From Naematelia aurantialba (lineage: Eukaryota; Basidiomycota; Tremellomycetes; Tremellales; Naemateliaceae): a stretch of 64,000 nt of DNA. The stretch's first letter is position 1; each line of letters opens with the position of its first letter. Where the stretch lies: contig JAKFAO010000003.1 of the NCBI GenBank assembly GCA_021527695.1, positions 62,001-126,000 of the forward strand. The letters are read 5' to 3'. A program made the position numbers and the translations under genes. The notes below the pieces were generated by a model. It saw nothing but the letters and a program-made list of their open reading frames with translations, did not search any database and had not been told where the DNA came from. Below, in pieces: positions 23,501 to 36,000 of the stretch.

Positions 23501-23904
23501 GGGACAAACTCGAGACAGAAAGCCGCGATGCCGATGCCGATGCCGCTGCCGATTCCGATGTTCACTCCAACGTCGAGGCCGATATTGATATTGATGGGCG
23601 GGACAAGAGCCATTGGGGCTGGGTCGATACGGGCTCTGTCACCTCGGGTTCTGGCTCGGGCTCGGGCTCAGGCTCAGGCTCGACGTTCACTTCCCTCGAC
23701 AGCACGCTTCAGACTGTCCGACGACACCGCGACCGTGACGGCAATAGGCGTCACAGTGTGCTGGACCTGAATGATCGCCGCGACTGGGACGGGACGGGGG
23801 ACCAGTCGCGTGTGCATAGGCGTCCCGAGGCGAACCTGGTAGCGACTGGCAGTGCTGCGGACCGAGTTTTCGCGATTCGTGATTCGGACGGGGTCTCGCC
23901 ATGA
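20555..23904 (+). CDS. large low-complexity protein with degenerate tandem repeats
   Basis: Exons 20555-21617, 21691-22009 and 22206-23904 give 1026 residues; introns of 73 and 196 bp are in phase 1 and 2. Residues about 80-240 hold five degenerate repeats of roughly 33 residues built on an R-H-R-S-S-S core. The middle region (about 355-500) is more ordered and conserved-looking: RFKLWRDQVPDLRKIVLAPKYRWHLRRYQPLP, and WVGMTKAQLRAERKAARL followed by VVKFERNN. The C-terminal 400 residues are acidic, with DADADAAADSD and a Gly-Ser run, and contain an acidic helical part around DEIVRLLVENLGKEA. I do not recognise a catalytic domain. It may be a fungal scaffold or nuclear protein. Start chosen at the first ATG; the frame is open slightly upstream without an ATG. 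Confidence 0.7.
20790..21270 (+). repeat. five degenerate ~100-bp repeats inside the 1026-residue protein
   Basis: Units begin near 20790, 20895, 20990, 21090 and 21190. Each encodes a variant of D-x-S-x-S-x-(K/R)-x-(K/R)-x-H-R-S-S-(S), a (K/P)-rich linker and Q-Q-S-(A/E)-G. Copies 1, 3 and 4 are most alike. Confidence 0.7.
23640..23682 (+). repeat. Gly-Ser hexanucleotide repeat
   Basis: A GGCTCN-type hexanucleotide is repeated about six times, encoding a flexible (GS)n run in the C-terminal part of the 1026-residue protein. Confidence 0.85.
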
Positions 23905-24381
23905 CCCAGTCGACTAGTGTGCATGAATCGACTGTACAGTGCATCCTCCTTGGATATACTTTCTACATCTCCTTGAATAGATAGACCAGACATCCGTCTT
24001 ACAGCACCATGCACTCGTCCATTAAATTCAGTCCGCGCACGCACACTACAGTGTGAAAGGCTTCCGAATCCTCCAAACATGACTGCAGACTGTCGCTAGA
24101 GCTGTACAATCACGAGGTACATGCATGCGAGAGCACCCGCGTGGAATATAACGTGCACACCTTGCTCTTCTTCACACTCTCACACAGACACAACCACGAC
24201 CCCGCCCATCGCGGCAGTGCCGTGTCTCTCCCTGTATCCCCACTCGCTCTGTCTTGTATCTCGTTTCTCAAGATACCCACTACACCATCACACATTACAC
24301 AATAATCTGCAATTCGCCATTGCCCCGTGCCACTTGCCACGGACACGTGAGACCTGCTGATCCTTCACGCTGAACACCACG
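23905..24381. other. convergent intergenic region
   Basis: Contains only 3' flanks of the 1026-residue protein gene and the chitin synthase gene; no other feature seen. Confidence 0.6.
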
Positions 24382-27300
24382 CTACTCGCCCGCAAACAGT
24401 CGCACTATCAAGTACGCCGTCGACCCCAAGAATCTGAACAGCGCTAACCCCGCTACAGTACTGTTCCCTGTCAGCCGTGTCGCCATACGAGGGACTAGCA
24501 CGTTCGACCTATAGCCTACAAAGCAGAATGTGAAAATGGTAACGAGAACATACTAGAGTAGTATCCCCATGTAAGTCGTAGCGAGTGAGCTGCTGCCTCC
24601 CGACGTCTGCCTAAACGACATCAATACGCAACTTGGTCCAGCATAGTCTACTTACAAAATCGCAGCACCCAGCGCACCATTCGACATGATCCAAAAGATC
24701 AGGACATTTGTCCGGAAGTTCTATTTCCATAGCTCAGTTGCTCATCCGTGCAAACGCGGCAAGATATACCTTGTAGTAGTCCTCCTGCTTCTGGTCCTCC
24801 GAAACCACGCGGACCTCCTTTGGCGGCTTGGTCGCTAACAACCGCAGTTCGGCGGCATACATGGCGTTCAAGTCTTGCTGCTCGACCGGTACGTCGACAG
24901 TCACTTCATTTTTGTTGTCCGAATGTGACTTGACGACCCCAAGGTCCTCACTGACCTTGTCCGAGCCTTTAGTGCCCCATGACTAAACACGTCGTCAGTT
25001 GCAGCTGGCAACAGAGTCAAGGAGCAGTACGGCATCGTCAAGAGACAGCAGACGGCACAATGCTGCCCTCTTAATGAGACGAGAGAGGGGAAGAAAGGAA
25101 GAAGGCTTACCACGTCATGGACATTGCAGAACGCATATACACTGTGAAAACTGTCAGATCCTGAACACTGCCAAAGGTCTCAAAAGTTCGGCCCACGCAC
25201 TTCAGCACGTTGATGTAGCTTGGCGCCAGTAGGAGGTACTGTAAGAAGCTCGTGACTAGCACTCGTCAGCTGACCGCTGAATAGCCAGTTGTGCGCCCTC
25301 TTGTGGCAGCAGGGAACCCACGCATGTGCCACGGCTCCAGTGCCAACAAGCTAGCAACGATGTATAGGCCGTATGTCGCCGCCAGCGACAGCACGATGTT
25401 TCGGAAAATCTTGTCCCCAAAGACCGTGCCAGCTGTTATGGGGCCCGACTCTTCTACATTCTTAATACCCACTACAGCCAGGTAGACTGCTTGAACGTCA
25501 GCGACTGTCCTGGCTCGCAGCCCTTTCAGACTGGAACTCGCCTGCAGCAAACAGCATATACACGGTCAGAAGGGCAAAGCCGATCATGGATACGGTATAT
25601 CCGACTTTTGACCTACATCGGGTCAGAGATTCGGTGTGGCAACGTTGTAAAGAGCAGCTCACCCAGCTGGGCGATTTCCCAGGGATAACAGAAAGCAAAG
25701 GACCAAGAGCGCGGCATAGATGTACTGTAGCGGAATGTTGACAAAATGCCACGCTGTGCCCGTGGTGTCCAGGGAATTCTACAGCAGGACAATCAGTTGC
25801 CGTTTGAAATATAACAAGACTTCCAAGCTGCGACAGAACTCGCATTGGTGGTCGAAGGCGCACGGCCGGTGGAGAGAGGGGCAGAGGAGGGGAAAGGGGG
25901 GCACTGACCGTAAGTACTACAAAAGCGATGAAGAAGTTACCGAGCGCAAACCAAGAGAAGATTAGGTTGATTAATTCTACTCCGGTAATCAGCAGCGCAG
26001 CATGACTACCAGTGACCGCCACTAACGATAGAAAGCTTCGACGTGCAAGAAAAACTTCCGCGTGATGGAATGGCTGCACAGTCACATCAGCCGATCATCG
26101 CTTCCTGCGACTCAAAGACTCTTACGAGGAGCGGTACAGGTAAGCAAAATGAAATATCGAATGTATGGCAGCAAAGAATGAGCCATTGAGCCACCTATGC
26201 ATGTCAGTTGGGAGTTCTGATGATGTCTTGCCACACTGTGACTAACCGTCTACGTTGTGACACGAGTTCCGGCACCTAAGGCTTGTCAGCTTCTCATCTT
26301 GCAATCCAAAGGTTGATGTACCGTATCAGGGACATCGGTGATAGCGTACGCCGACTTGACATAATGCAACGTCCATTTGCACGCTCGCTTGCTCACCAGC
26401 TCCCAGCACAGGATACGATCTGCAAGTCATCAGAAGATGCATCCGGACGACCTGATAGCTCCTCACCTTCGGCCAAGTACATATTCGCGGCGCTGTAGCG
26501 AGAGTCAGCGGAATGGATCTTGTGAAGTGAGACGCTGACGCACAAGATGCCGGCCCCTGCGCCGTGCATTGTCTCGCCTATGAAATACTGTTTCAGTGGC
26601 CCATTGCCCTTCTCATCGTTTAACAAGGCGATATACTGCGTATATCAGAATCGCGTCACTTGGGAATCGTGTAGAATCAACACATACACGGTAAGCGGAG
26701 AACGCTCCGGGACTACGCTCATTAGCTTCTATGATCCGAGATAGGCCCATGCGCAGTCCGGCCATGCAACGACTCACAGTACGGTGATGTAGCCGAAGAT
26801 ACTTTCCAGCGGTTTATCCAGAATATTGCTCATTTTGTACTCAAAGTTCTGCGCAGCCACAAGAGGATTAAGCAAGTTGCGCCAGAACATCCCTTTGAGG
26901 GCAACGATCTCGCCACATGCCCCTCCGACCGATGAGTTGATGTCGAAGGCTTTCCAGAGATGGTAAATGCTATCTGGCCCAGGCTGTGTGCCAACATCAA
27001 GAAGGACACAGACGCTGCGACGGTCAACTTCGAACACCTAAGGCGATCGAGGCAAGCATGGGGCTGCAGAAATTGACGCACTTTGGTCTTAGACATGCTC
27101 CAAATGCGCTGTGGATCATTAAGCTGGAGTCTGGGCGAGGCAAACAGGCTTACTTGAAAAACCAACGATGACTGTTGATCTGCACAGAGTGAGTGTATGC
27201 ACGATCATCGGACCTGAAGGCTTGCCTTCTTCTGGTTCTTCTCCTAGCCCCCGATCAGCTCATTGTTCAGCGTCGAGATCAAAGAACGACTGGCCTTCAG

Positions 27301-29204
27301 GCAGAAGATGATCTGGATCGGTACATGCTTTCCAGGATCTCCAGGTCTGATCTTTCCACTGCCATCAATCGATACTGTTGTCTTTCAGCTTCCACCGGAT
27401 TTTCAAGACCAAGCTCACGTTGACTGGTGTACTCGTATACATGAGCAGTCTGAAGGATGTATCAGCTCTGATAGAGCCAGGACAGAAAATCACGTACCAC
27501 TGGTTTACCATTGACGACGTTCTTCGCAACACCATCCTGGTAGCATCCCAGCGCAGCCAATACGGACCGCGTGCGGGGATTGATCTTGCCTCGCCCGTCC
27601 GATACAATGCACACCACGACCTGCAGCCAAGGTCAGCACTACTTTCGACATCTGCATTTGACTGAGTCACCTTCTTCCAACCCTGGTTACCCCATGTCTT
27701 GGATTTTGACCGAGTGCACAGGTGTGCAATGTTCTGCATGACGCCGCGCATTGTTCGACAGAACAGCACATCGTCCTCCTGCATCGGTTCAGCTCTAGCA
27801 TGATCGAAAGGAAAGACCGTCAAACTGACATTGTACATGGTAATGACCTAATGGAGATCAGCGCCGTAATCTCGAGGCCATCAGCGATGCAGCTTACGAT
27901 GAAGAGCTCAGTCTGCCTGGGTGGATCGTACAGCCGCTGCCTCAAAGTATACTTGTCATCCTGTGCTACGTCAGCCTGCCCACTTGTGGAAGGATAGCGC
28001 GCTAAGACTCACGACAAAGTCGTTGGGATCACCTGTGACGGCTGTATATCTCATTTTTGTAAACTCATTCCCTTCGCGTATGGAACACTGGTCTAAAAGC
28101 ATGGAGGGGACATCGACATCGAGTACGAGGTGGCCTCGAAAGAGACTGCAGCATACCTGTCAGCCCTCTCTCTGTTAGGATGCAAGGCGAAACTCACGCA
28201 ACACGCTTCTGCGTCTTGTTGCGCCTGATGACCCTATTCGGGACGGGGCCATAATGCAGGTTGACCTCGTCCTCGTCTGCATCTTGCCCGCCATTCATGC
28301 CTGTGTCCACACCCATACCCATGCCAATATCACTCTCGGCAGCTCCCACATCGTTGAGCTGGTATCGTACGCCATTTGGGGCAGGGGTGGCGGCAAACCG
28401 CACGTCTGGAGTGGCGTGAGCCAGAAGAGGTGCAGAGTCATGCATGTCCTCGTCGACACGCCCGCTCTGGCTCTGTGACATGCCGTAGCCCTCGAAACTC
28501 GGTCTAGGTGGGTAGCCGGGGACCATTTCCGACGAATGAGAGGGCAGGAGCGGCGGTGGCGAGGTCAGGCGGTTGTCGGACAATCCGTAAGGATACGCTC
28601 CTGGAGGTAGGCCGAGGTTGGTGCTGCTGTTGGCCAGACTGTTCGAGCTGTCATAGCGTTCCTGACCTGGCGGTGGACGAGGCGGGGTATTCGCGTAGCT
28701 GGTCATGCCTGACGTGCTGTTGGAGACGGGCGGTGCACTCGGTGCCCTCGTTGGACTGAAGCCAGTAGGTTGAGAGGCGTAGGGCCGGCTACCTTCTGGA
28801 GTTGCCCAGGAAGGAGGCTGGGCGTGGTCGAGCTGTATCCTTCCCACTCCGTTTCCGTTTCCACTTGAATTTCCATTGTCTTGAAAGGGGTCGGCGTAAG
28901 GCGCAAAGGAGGGTGCGGGTGGTGCAGCGAAAGATTGAGGTTGAGTTTGAGAATGCGGGAACGGGTTGCCCGCATAATTCGGCTGAGGCGGTGGGGGAGG
29001 AAATGGCTGAGACTGCGAGTGCTGCAGCTGTGGCTGCCGCGGAGGAGACAGAGGTGGACCACCGCCATAAGAATTAGAAGCATACTGATGCTGTCCTCCT
29101 CCTGGTAGAGGATAGGTGGGGGATGTAGGAAACGCCTGCCTCGTGGGCGATGTGTATGCTCCAGGCTGCTGTGATGGTGGTCTGTAGATGTCTCCGGGGT
29201 TCAT
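24382..29204 (-). CDS. chitin synthase (division 1, class I-III type)
   Basis: Plasma-membrane processive beta-1,4-N-acetylglucosaminyltransferase making cell-wall chitin from UDP-GlcNAc. 29 exons, 1058 residues: 29204-28198, 28145-28013, 27960-27898, 27847-27830, 27778-27671, 27620-27498, 27449-27419, 27374-27295, 27243-27226, 27179-27154, 27108-27082, 27014-26778, 26712-26688, 26635-26544, 26492-26467, 26419-26322, 26275-26247, 26194-26126, 26073-26027, 25976-25909, 25778-25663, 25612-25542, 25486-25322, 25255-25201, 25141-25111, 24982-24770, 24720-24656, 24610-24554, 24460-24382. A Pro/Gln-rich N-terminus of about 320 residues precedes the catalytic core: EDD (408-410), [38 protein letters not shown] (711-719), then TM helices and [17 protein letters not shown]. 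Three introns have GC donors (27244-27294, 27180-27225, 25487-25541). An in-frame ATG at 29426 would add 74 residues. Total length divides exactly by three. Confidence 0.93.
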
Positions 29205-29495
29205 CCTGCCTCGCAAAGCGTGTGTCAGTGGTACAAAAGAACAATAGACAAGGGGAAAATGCAGGTTGGATGATGGTGGACGCGATCTTCTTTCAGTTGC
29301 AAACGGCCCCGCGTTTCTATACCCGTTTCCACGCGGGGGAGAACAGAGTTGGGTGGCAAAAGCGGTGATGCACCGCTTCACAGTGACGGACGGTGCCCAA
29401 GATGACAAACATCGTGGTCTGTACATGCACGAGGAGACCGAGTAATATTCACGGGCCCGCCGACTCGTATCTGCCTCACTGCACCCAGAATCCTC

Positions 29496-31593
29496 CTACT
29501 TCTTGGTGAAGAATCCTTGCAGGCTCATCTGCCCTCCTCTGCCCTTGCCCATCCCTCCGCCGCCCGCCGCTCCTGCTCCACCATTTGACGAAGCCGTAGT
29601 CTTCTTAGGTGGAGGTACAGGCTTTATTGTCGTCGTCGAGGGACCGCTCTTTCTGCGACCTGCCTCTGGTTCAGCGGATCCCGATTTGCCTCTTGAACCC
29701 TTTGTAGGCTTCTTCGCCATACTCTGATGGTGTACTTCTGGGTCCGAATCCCCAGAATAAGACTCTTCGGAGTAGTAATCCTTGGTAACTATCCCCAGAG
29801 TCAGTAATCGCCCACAGCTAGAAGCGATAGACAACACACCCATATACCCTTTCTCGTCCACCTCTGTTCTGCTCTTCTTTACCTTGCGCTTCTTTCTCAC
29901 GCCAGGTTCTTTCTTGATCCCCGCCTTGCTCTGCTCGTTATGAGCCTCCCCCTTGGCCAATGCTCGCGATCCAGACGCTCGGGAATGAGCTCCAACGTCG
30001 GGCTCCTGTTTGATATCGACGTCATCTCCGGCATCCATGTCCACATCATCTTCCATGCCCATGCCCATCATGGCTTCCATGGCCGCCTTATCGTCGGCGC
30101 GGTTCATACTTGAAGTAGGCTCGATCACAGGGTCCGACTTGGCACCTAAAGTTTCGGTAGGCACTGCAGCAGCGGCTTCATCTACAGTGAGGCTGTCAGA
30201 GTGTTTGGGCTTGGCTATTGGTTTTGATTTCGTCGGTGGTAGCGGCTTGTCTTGCGCAACAGACTTTGGAGCGTCAGGAGCGGGTGACGGGAGCTGCAGA
30301 TGAATCAGACCCCCGAGTTCGCTTCCATCTCGCTAACAGCCACGGACCTTTGTGACCTTTGTCTCCGGCTTTCCCAGCGAACTGCTCTCTGCAGCTTTCC
30401 CGGCGCCCGTTCCTGCTTTGGAACCACCTCGCGCAACCTTGACAGCGCCCTTTGAGAAATCGATGCCTCCATCTCGCATCGCCTTCTTCTCAGCTCCAGG
30501 CACGCTAAAGGCTGTTCCCGTAATCGTGCCATACACGCCTGGATCACGATATCGCTCGTGATTGCGCAACGCGAGATTCGGGACCAGGTACTGGGCTGGG
30601 TCCTGCTCTTGTCAGCAGGGGTTCTTATCCAGGCGTGCCCATTAGAATGAAGAGCACAAGTGGTGTAGACGGATACCATCTACAGAATGGGACTCACTTT
30701 GATAGGTGCAGGCGACAACGCATAGACTGTTACGCAGACTTTATCGTCCTCGAACAGCGCTTTCTTCTCTGTTTGGATCAGCGTAGCTCGCTGTTTCATC
30801 TCAGTCCAAAGGACATTGACTCACCATCCAGCTTCTCCGCTTGAACCAACACACAACCCCATCTGGTCACCTGTTCACCAACGATCCCCTCCTGCTCGCC
30901 ACTCTCCCTCTTTATATCCAAGCCCACACCGACCCCGCCGGCAATTCCATCCTCTGCGCCCTCGTCGTTCCCGAACCGTGTCCCTTCTGAACCGACACCT
31001 CCACCGACACTCTCACCAGCAGGCGTATCGTCGTCCCCCCCGTCCTCGCTGTTTCGCTCGGCGTCGGAAACTTCGTCCATATCAACTATCCGGACCATCT
31101 GCGTCGCCGTCGGCTGTGACAGGTCGATAGTGTCCAGAGCTGTCTTGGTTAATTGGGCGGTCGATCTCAACGGGCCGGTGAGGAGGTAGGTCGTTGATAT
31201 GGGTGAGGACGGATTGAGTGCATAGGACCGAAGTACGCTGAGGTTGGTTAGCTTGCATTGCCCGTTGTGGTCCATGACAATTAGGATCCACGCGGTATGT
31301 GCTACCGTCGGTGCGAACGTCGGTGTGAAAGTGAATGTAGGTGGTGCTTCTCGTGGTCACAATCTAGAACGATGTAGCCAAGACACAGGGCTCACTTCTT
31401 AGCGACATTGGCGTGACATTGTATCTCCCGCGAGATGTCTCGATATGTGACCTAGGCATGATCAGTTATGCGTTTCCTTGACATGAGGCGCAGATGACAG
31501 AGGGGAGAGGTGTCCACGCACAACTCGACGCTCGTTGTAGAGCCATTGTGCGAGTTTCCTAGTCGCTGATGCTTGCTGATCTGCGGCCAGCAT
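29496..31593 (-). CDS. POL32: DNA polymerase delta subunit Pol32/Cdc27 (POLD3)
   Basis: Non-catalytic subunit linking polymerase delta to PCNA. Exons 31593-31522, 31451-31396, 31237-30825, 30768-30698, 30602-30348, 30293-29840 and 29788-29496 give 537 residues. The N-terminal winged-helix part reads LAQWLYNERRVVTYRDISRE, AKNVLRSYAL, ISTTYLLTGPL, then VLVQAEKLDEKKALFEDD, as in Cdc27/POLD3. The middle and C-terminal regions are acidic/basic low complexity with DEKGYMVTKDYYSEES, the family's pre-tail motif, and the last residues are QMSLQGFFTKK, a textbook PCNA-binding PIP box (Q-x-x-L-x-x-F-F). The splice 31238/31395 was chosen because nearer acceptors give stops or lose the family pattern. The 51-nt intron 29789-29839 is stop-free and frame-neutral. 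Lies 0.3 kb upstream of the chitin synthase gene on the same strand. Confidence 0.9.
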
Positions 31594-32812
31594 GATGGCC
31601 ACGGGTACGTCCAACTCTTTCAGGAGCAATCTCGACTGCTAGATGGCCGCGAACAGACGTGACTTGTCTTGAGACTTGAACGCGCGCGCCAAACCTCCAC
31701 CTTTGTCAAAGTTGAGGGTATCTAGTAAGGCTTGCGGCAACTTGATCACCTAATGGCTTGCCTAACTCAACTCCACCTTATACTCTCGGGCTCTACTTTC
31801 GTCCTCATGTATGTATCATGTATATAAACTACAATAATCCATCCCGTACAGAGTGATATCGACTCTCTTGAGACTTACACGTCTCACTTTGACAACCTCC
31901 AAAGGGGGGGAGTGCGATCACGTGACTGACTGGTTAAAGACGCTGCCCCGAATGGTTCTGGTCTTCACCTTTTGCGATGCCGATGATATTGGCCGGGGGC
32001 TGCAAGTTGAGGTTTTATGACTAGTCTGCTGACGCTCGATCAGAGTGTCTTGAGCCTATGGATCTCTTTAGGGGCCGTCACAGCGGACGCCGACACAGCG
32101 GACGTCAAGACGGGCAAGTTTCCGCGACCGACGTCCGTCGCTTGGAGACGGAGGGTTGGGAATACGCCGTCGCGGAGCCCCGTAAGAGTAGAGTGCCAGG
32201 CTAGAACAATGTGAGGGGGGCGAGGTGCTCCCCCATCGTACATGGAGGACCACTTGGGGCCGAGGCTCACAGCTGGACGGCGGGCGTGCTGTTATCGACG
32301 TCGAGGTCTACCGGGAGACACAAGATAGACCCTGAAGCCATGTGCATGATTTCAGTCAGATGCAATCTTGCGGGTCCCGATCATGCGTTAGTTGGTCTGG
32401 ACGGGAAGGTGGAGCGGCCGCCGGTTGGTCTGACCGTCTGTCTGCGGATGATAAGGCGTGTTTTTTTCGGTTGGCCTTGGCGAAGAGAGCGGTCGTTGGA
32501 GATTGGAGATGACGCTGTCGGAGGATTTAGACGAGCTAACAAAAGCCCGAGGCACACGGGATCCAAATGACAGCAACAGTCACCAATCACCACCTCTCAA
32601 AACAAAGCTTTTGACGAGCAGCAAGATAACGTATGTACTCTCTGCTCTTTGCTTTTGTCGATTTTTAAGCGAGGAGACCTGACCTAAGACGGTTGTGTCA
32701 TAAAGAGGGGGGGAATGAATCGCCAGCATGGCCTTACCACGAACGCTTGTACAGCCTCACGCGACTTTTGGCCATCTCAAAGACGGGAGACGGAGCGCCT
32801 CTGTGGATCACA
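31594..32812. other. 1.2-kb divergent promoter region
   Basis: Between Pol32 and the amino-acid permease. No gene with recognisable features; a run of seven Gs occurs near 31904. Confidence 0.55.
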
Positions 32813-35800
32813 ATGGACGTCGACAAGGAGGAAAAGAATGGTTCGCGCCTGGTCACAAGGCGAAGCATGGATGCGGCGGCCCGCCTCGAAGAGATGGGGT
32901 ACAAGGAAGAGCTCACACGAAATTTGGGCATGATATCTGTGCTAGGGCTGAGCTTTGCCATCATGGCCGTCCCATTCGGAACCAGCACAACGCTCAACAT
33001 TGCCCTCACTGACGGCGGACCAGTGACCATTCTCTGGGGTGTGAGTGACCCCTCGTGTCTTCTTCCTCGAATCTCCCGATGTCTGTGTCCTGTCTGCCAT
33101 ACTCCATGTCTCTTCTGCTGTCTACTCTATTCTGTCGCGTGTCTCTCTTGCTGTCCCGACCCCTGCGATGAAGAAATGTCATCGCCGAGCTGCACTGAGC
33201 CGCATAGTGGGTTTTCGTGTCGTGTGTCTCTATGGCCATCGCCGCCAGCTTGGCTGAGATGTGAGTGCCTTGTGTTCAGTCGCTACCCAGATCCAAGTCT
33301 GATGTCGTCGTAGCTGCTCGGTGTACCCAACGTCTGGAGGAGTATACTGTCCGTCCAGTCCAACACTCCCTGAAACTGCCAACTGACATGGTAGACTGGT
33401 CGGCAATGCTCTCGACTCCAAAGTACAGCGCTTTTGCATCGTACCTCACTGGATGGCTTGGTACCGTCGGCAACTGGACGTGAGTTGTGGATTCCCCAAA
33501 GAGTGAAGCAGACCCGCCACGCTCGAAATATCGCGTGTCGGCTGTTGGTGTCTGCGTTTCGCAGAGCTGGTGGGATGACACGACATTTGCGGCGTCGAGG
33601 GAAGAGGGAAACTGACGACGGCAGGGTCACCGCGTCAATCACTTTCGGAGGCTCTCAGCTGATTCTGGCCGCTGCAACGCTGTACCACGAAGACTATGTC
33701 CCGACGGCGTGGCAGACCTGCTTGGTGTACTGGGCTTCCTTGCTGGGGAGTCTGCTCATCAACCTGTTCTTCAACAAGTGAGTCGCTAGGTGTCACAACG
33801 AACATCTCCATCATCAGCCCCGCACCGGCTGCAAGGCTCAACGCCCGATGCAAGGGCGAGGATGGAAGTAGTTGCATAGACCTCTAGCGTGCTGATCCCG
33901 CTAGACACCTCGACAAGCTGAACAACATCTGTCTCTGGTGGACCGGCGCGAGCGTGATCATGTGCGTATTCCTCCCTTTGTCGATTTAGACCACTGACAT
34001 GCGTCAGTGTACGCTTCCTGTCTTAACGATTTCTTCATTGTGGTCTGAATTCTCCGCTGATCATGGTGTCTTTTTCCATCTGTCCGATTCCCTCTCCGAC
34101 TTATTCGTCCACCTCTCTGATATCCGGGCTCCCGATCTGCCAGATCATCGTCACGCTGCTGGCCATGGCTGATACCCGCAACTCGGGTAAATTCGCCTTT
34201 TCAGAAGTGAGTCGATGACGCTCAACGCTTTCCGGGCCGTCCCCGGGCGTATGGGAGTTGTCCCACCACCTTCGTCAGAAGTCATGACGATGCCAGTCTC
34301 CATCGTACTTTGCTGGGGATATTACCGCTCATCCGCAGGGCTTCGTTGCCACTCCCCACTCCCCACTCCCCACTCATGTTCTGCTTCTTGACCTTCGTGA
34401 TATCAACTACGATCACCATGCTGACCATCAGTTTGACGCATCCTACTCGGGCTGGCCAGCTGGGTGGGCATGGTTTGTCGGTCTCCTCCAAGCGGCATAT
34501 ACATTGACAGGGTACGTCTTGAGCACGCCAAGCCTCGGCGGTCATTACGAGCTCTGTTGACGTCGTTCGTAGGTACGGTATGGTGGCTGCGCTGTGCGAG
34601 GAGGTCAAGGAGCCTGCCCGGGAAGTACCGCGCGCAATGGGTGAGGCTGTGGTGCTGTTGCAGTGATTTCGTATACCCGGCTGATGGCGGTAGTCTTGTC
34701 TGTGGCCGCGGCGGCCGTCACGGGTCTGGTCTACTTGGTAAGTCCACTTCGTACCCCCAAGTCTTCAACATCCTCTCCCTGAGCCCTACCCTCTTATCTA
34801 CCTCGGGCGGTCGGTCATGGCGGACATTTGTTTCCCAAGGAATGCAGAAGCACACGCGCACAGACAACGCTGAGCAGACGTCAGCTCCCAATCAACTTTG
34901 TCCTCCCCGCCATCGAGCCTCTACTACAGGTGGCCAGCCTGCAACCCATGCCACTCTTGTACAAGGAAGTCACTGGAAGCTCTGGCGCGGCGTTGGGGCT
35001 CTTGTTCCTCAGTGCGTTTCTCCCTCTCGTCCGTGATGACCGTGCTGACCGTGTCGTTCTCCCATTGATTCCTTGGCCTTTCACATGTGTTTTTCAATGT
35101 TGGCACGCCATCTGCTGCTTTGGCATTTCTCCGCCTCGTTATCCTTGATTATTGCTCTTGATCGGGATGATGTTCGGCATTTCAGTCCTCGGCATCTGGT
35201 TCTTCGCCACTATCGGCTCCCTGACCGCAGCCTCGCGGTGCACCTGGGCGTTCTCGCGCGACGGCGGTATCCCCGGCGCGCACTGGTGGAAAATCGTCAA
35301 CACGCGCTTTGGCGTGCCGCTCAATTCCCTGATCCTGTCCACGGTCGTCTGCGCGCTCTTGGGGCTGATTTACCTCGGTTCGAGCGCGGCGTTCAATGCG
35401 TTCACCGGCGGTGAGTTGGGCTACCGCCACTCGCCACTCTCATCGCAAACGCTTCTGCAGATGCAGCTGTGCAGCTCCTGCGTGCCCCCCGTTGAGTCGC
35501 CTCGACAGACAAGCCGGCTGACATTTGCAGTCGCGACCATCTGCCTGGGATGCTCCTATGCCTTTCCCGTACTGTGCTCCCTCATCCGGGGGCGCAAGAT
35601 GGTCGCCGATGCGCCGTACTCGCTCGGCAAGTTTGGGTTCCTCATTGTGCGTGACCGCTTCGATTTCTCTCCAGTATCAGGAGACATGTGTCGTGTACTT
35701 ACTGAAATGGCTTAGAACGGCATCACCGTCGTCTGGATCACGTTCTCCATCATCCTGTTCTGCATGCGTACGTGGCGTCACGGGTCTCGATGTGACGCGC

Positions 35801-36000
35801 TCTCGCGGGGTGCAGCCGACTGACGTACCGCAGCCACAGCGATCCCCGTGACTCCCCAGTCGATGAACTACGCCTCTGTGGTCTTTGCTGGCTTTTCAGC
35901 GATCGCGGCGATATGGTACGCCGTCAACGCGCGAAAGCATTACCATGGCCCGACCCTGTCTGCCATCCGCATGGCTGAGGCTGCCCCAGCACCGATGTGA
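32813..36000 (+). CDS. APC-superfamily amino-acid/GABA-type permease
   Basis: Twelve-TM amino-acid/polyamine/choline-type permease of the plasma membrane. Fifteen exons: 32813-33040, 33208-33260, 33314-33348, 33395-33479, 33625-33777, 33905-33953, 34144-34206, 34432-34511, 34573-34640, 34694-34737, 34885-35011, 35186-35410, 35531-35646, 35716-35767, 35834-36000; 514 residues. Seen: LTRNLGMISVLGLSFAIM in TM1, SLAEICSVYPTSGGVYYWS, the consensus loop GMVAALCEEVKEPAREVPRAM, and SRCTWAFSRDGGIPG, as in fungal GABA and choline permeases. One splice is awkward: the good donor GTGCGT at 33962 gives the wrong phase, whereas GTGATC at 33954 keeps it. At 34641 I use the 53-bp intron ending at 34693, since an earlier acceptor would leave a 23-bp intron. 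Substrate unknown. Confidence 0.88.

Noticed and set aside
34641..34663. A 23-bp intron in the APC permease gene
   Set aside because: Too short for a spliceosomal intron; the acceptor at 34693 gives a 53-bp intron and the family sequence PRAMVLSVAAAAVTG.
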